Assembly (NCBI GenBank): GCA_003217965.1 | Contig: QHNB01000075.1 | Coordinates: forward strand, 1 to 12,934 | Source of the DNA: Verrucomicrobiota bacterium | Lineage (GTDB): Bacteria; Verrucomicrobiota; Verrucomicrobiia; Chthoniobacterales; UBA10450 | Direction of reading: 5' to 3' | DNA: 12,934 nucleotides | Part shown: piece by piece, positions 11,987 through 12,934 of the stretch | Position numbering within the stretch: position 1 is the first letter of the stretch | Layout of the letters: each line of letters begins with the position of its first letter | Notes under the pieces: model-generated | What the model saw: only the letters and a program-made list of their open reading frames with translations | Told to the model about the DNA's origin: nothing | Databases searched by the model: none | Position numbers and translations under genes: made by a program

Positions 11987-12934
11987 TCACTTCTTTGCAA
12001 AGATTTTCCGCGCAAGGGCCTCGAAACGCGGATCGCCACGCAAAGGGCTCAGAAAAGGATCGATTTCAAGGAAGACGATGTTGTATCCATCCCGCTCCTC
12101 ATAGGTTTGCTCGAGGAAACGGATCGCTTCTTCCTTATGGCCAAGCCCAGCGTAAACGATCGCGAAATTATAGGGCGAAACATAACGCTCGCCGGAAGCC
12201 TGGCGCAGCCGCTCAAGCACTGCCAGCGCCTCTTTTGTGCGGCCCATCTTTGCGTAAAGACGGCCGAGGAGAGCCTGCGGAAGGGGATCGGGATCGAGAC
12301 TCATTGCTTTTTCGTATTCAGCCATTGCTTCACTCGTCAGGCCCTTCATCTCCAGCACCTGGCCCAGGTTCCAATGCGCGTAATAAAATCCGGGGTCCAT
12401 TTCCAATGTCTTACGCAACTGTGCAATGGCTTCGTCATAGTGACACGCATTTAAGAGAACGCCGCCGACGTCAGCGTTGATGATGACGGAGAGAGGATCG
12501 AGTTCTGACGCGCGATTGATTTCCGCAATCGCTTCGTCGAACCGGCCCAGCGGTATTAATCCGCTCTCAGCATACCATTGATGAGCCGTGGCATAATTCG
12601 GATTCAGTTCGATCGCGCGACGGAATTCTCGATTTGCCCCAGCGAAGTCAAAATCATAGGCGATAAGTGCCTGGCCAAGAGACGCGTGGGCTTCGCCCAG
12701 CGTGTTGTCCAATTCCAGCGCTCTCAGGGCGGCGGCTTTGGCTTTCGGCAAACTCTCTTTTGGGCTAGCCGCGGCAAATCCCGACATCAGGACATAAGTG
12801 TCGGCCAGACCGGCGTAAGCCAAGGCAAAGCTGGGATCTTTGTCGATCGCTTGTTGAAAATACCCAATAGCGGTCTTGAAATCCGTCGCGGTGCGTTTGT
12901 TCCAAAAGTATCGGCCTTTGAGATAAAGCTGGTG
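11987..12934 (-). CDS. Tetratricopeptide-repeat protein, C-terminal part (5' end beyond window)
   Basis: The frame is open to the right edge; the visible part is 315 residues and begins HQLYLKGRYFWNKRT. At least six TPR units follow. Examples are FQQAIDKDPSFALAYAGLADTY, the AALRALELDNTLGEAHASLGQ unit, REFRRAIELNPNYATAHQWYA, INRASELDPLSV, LRKTLEMDPGFYYAHWNLGQ and YEKAMSLDPDPLPQALLGRLY. It ends with IDPFLSPLRGDPRFEALARKIF. In soil Acidobacteriota and Verrucomicrobiota the LYLKGRYFWNKRT start of a TPR block usually follows a winged-helix DNA-binding or Ser/Thr kinase domain with a TolB-like segment; that part would lie beyond the edge and is inference. TPR arrays mediate protein-protein contact. 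No start codon in the window should be taken as real. Confidence 0.88.
   Translation of the reverse strand, partial: HQLYLKGRYFWNKRTATDFKTAIGYFQQAIDKDPSFALAYAGLADTYVLMSGFAAASPKESLPKAKAAALRALELDNTLGEAHASLGQALIAYDFDFAGANREFRRAIELNPNYATAHQWYAESGLIPLGRFDEAIAEINRASELDPLSVIINADVGGVLLNACHYDEAIAQLRKTLEMDPGFYYAHWNLGQVLEMKGLTSEAMAEYEKAMSLDPDPLPQALLGRLYAKMGRTKEALAVLERLRQASGERYVSPYNFAIVYAGLGHKEEAIRFLEQTYEERDGYNIVFLEIDPFLSPLRGDPRFEALARKIFAKK

Noticed and set aside
11767..12480. Plus-strand open frames of 204-237 codons opposite the TPR gene
   Set aside because: They lie antisense to clear TPR repeats, start in the GFA gene or its spacer, show no domain pattern and have Arg/Ser-rich composition typical of shadow frames.

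Overview
The window is about 13 kb of gene-dense bacterial chromosome with moderately high GC. It carries soil-type housekeeping and catabolic genes, few clear Shine-Dalgarno sequences and several intergenic repeats. The gene mix and the repeat style suggest a Verrucomicrobiota genome (Chthoniobacterales / Udaeobacter-like). This is an inference from recalled sequence style; no rRNA or marker gene is present to prove it. No tRNA, rRNA, CRISPR array, transposase or phage gene is visible.

Layout. 1-1316 (+): the 3' part of a probably Tat-exported calcineurin-like phosphoesterase, then a small exported cupredoxin. 1480-3775 (-): kynurenine 3-monooxygenase (KMO) followed 13 nt later by an MBL-fold hydrolase. 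3919-6509 (+): a secreted DUF1579-like protein, a secreted YCII-like protein, a MOSC protein and an orphan single-domain response regulator. 6579-11296 (-): a long co-directional run which, in transcription order, is BNR/Asp-box beta-propeller, MoaD/ThiS-like protein (4-nt ATGA overlap), exported isochorismatase-family hydrolase, RidA-family deaminase, VOC protein and kynureninase. 11378-11810 (-): a GFA-family gene broken by a one-base frameshift. 11987-12934 (-): the C-terminal part of a TPR protein running off the right edge.

Function. KMO and kynureninase together convert L-kynurenine to 3-hydroxyanthranilate. The RidA protein looks like the 2-aminomuconate deaminase branch, which acts further down the 3-hydroxyanthranilate meta-cleavage route. 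The locus therefore looks like part of a tryptophan/kynurenine catabolic region. Tryptophan dioxygenase, kynurenine formamidase and 3-hydroxyanthranilate dioxygenase are not in the window.

Most interesting non-gene signals. A short repeat lies directly upstream of four minus-strand genes (KMO, kynureninase, VOC, BNR) and artificially extends two reading frames in-frame. There are also two long intergenic palindromes and one copy of a motif that looks like a widely dispersed repeat. The most intriguing protein pair is the ubiquitin-fold MoaD-like protein with a free C-terminal Gly-Gly, translationally coupled to a beta-propeller.
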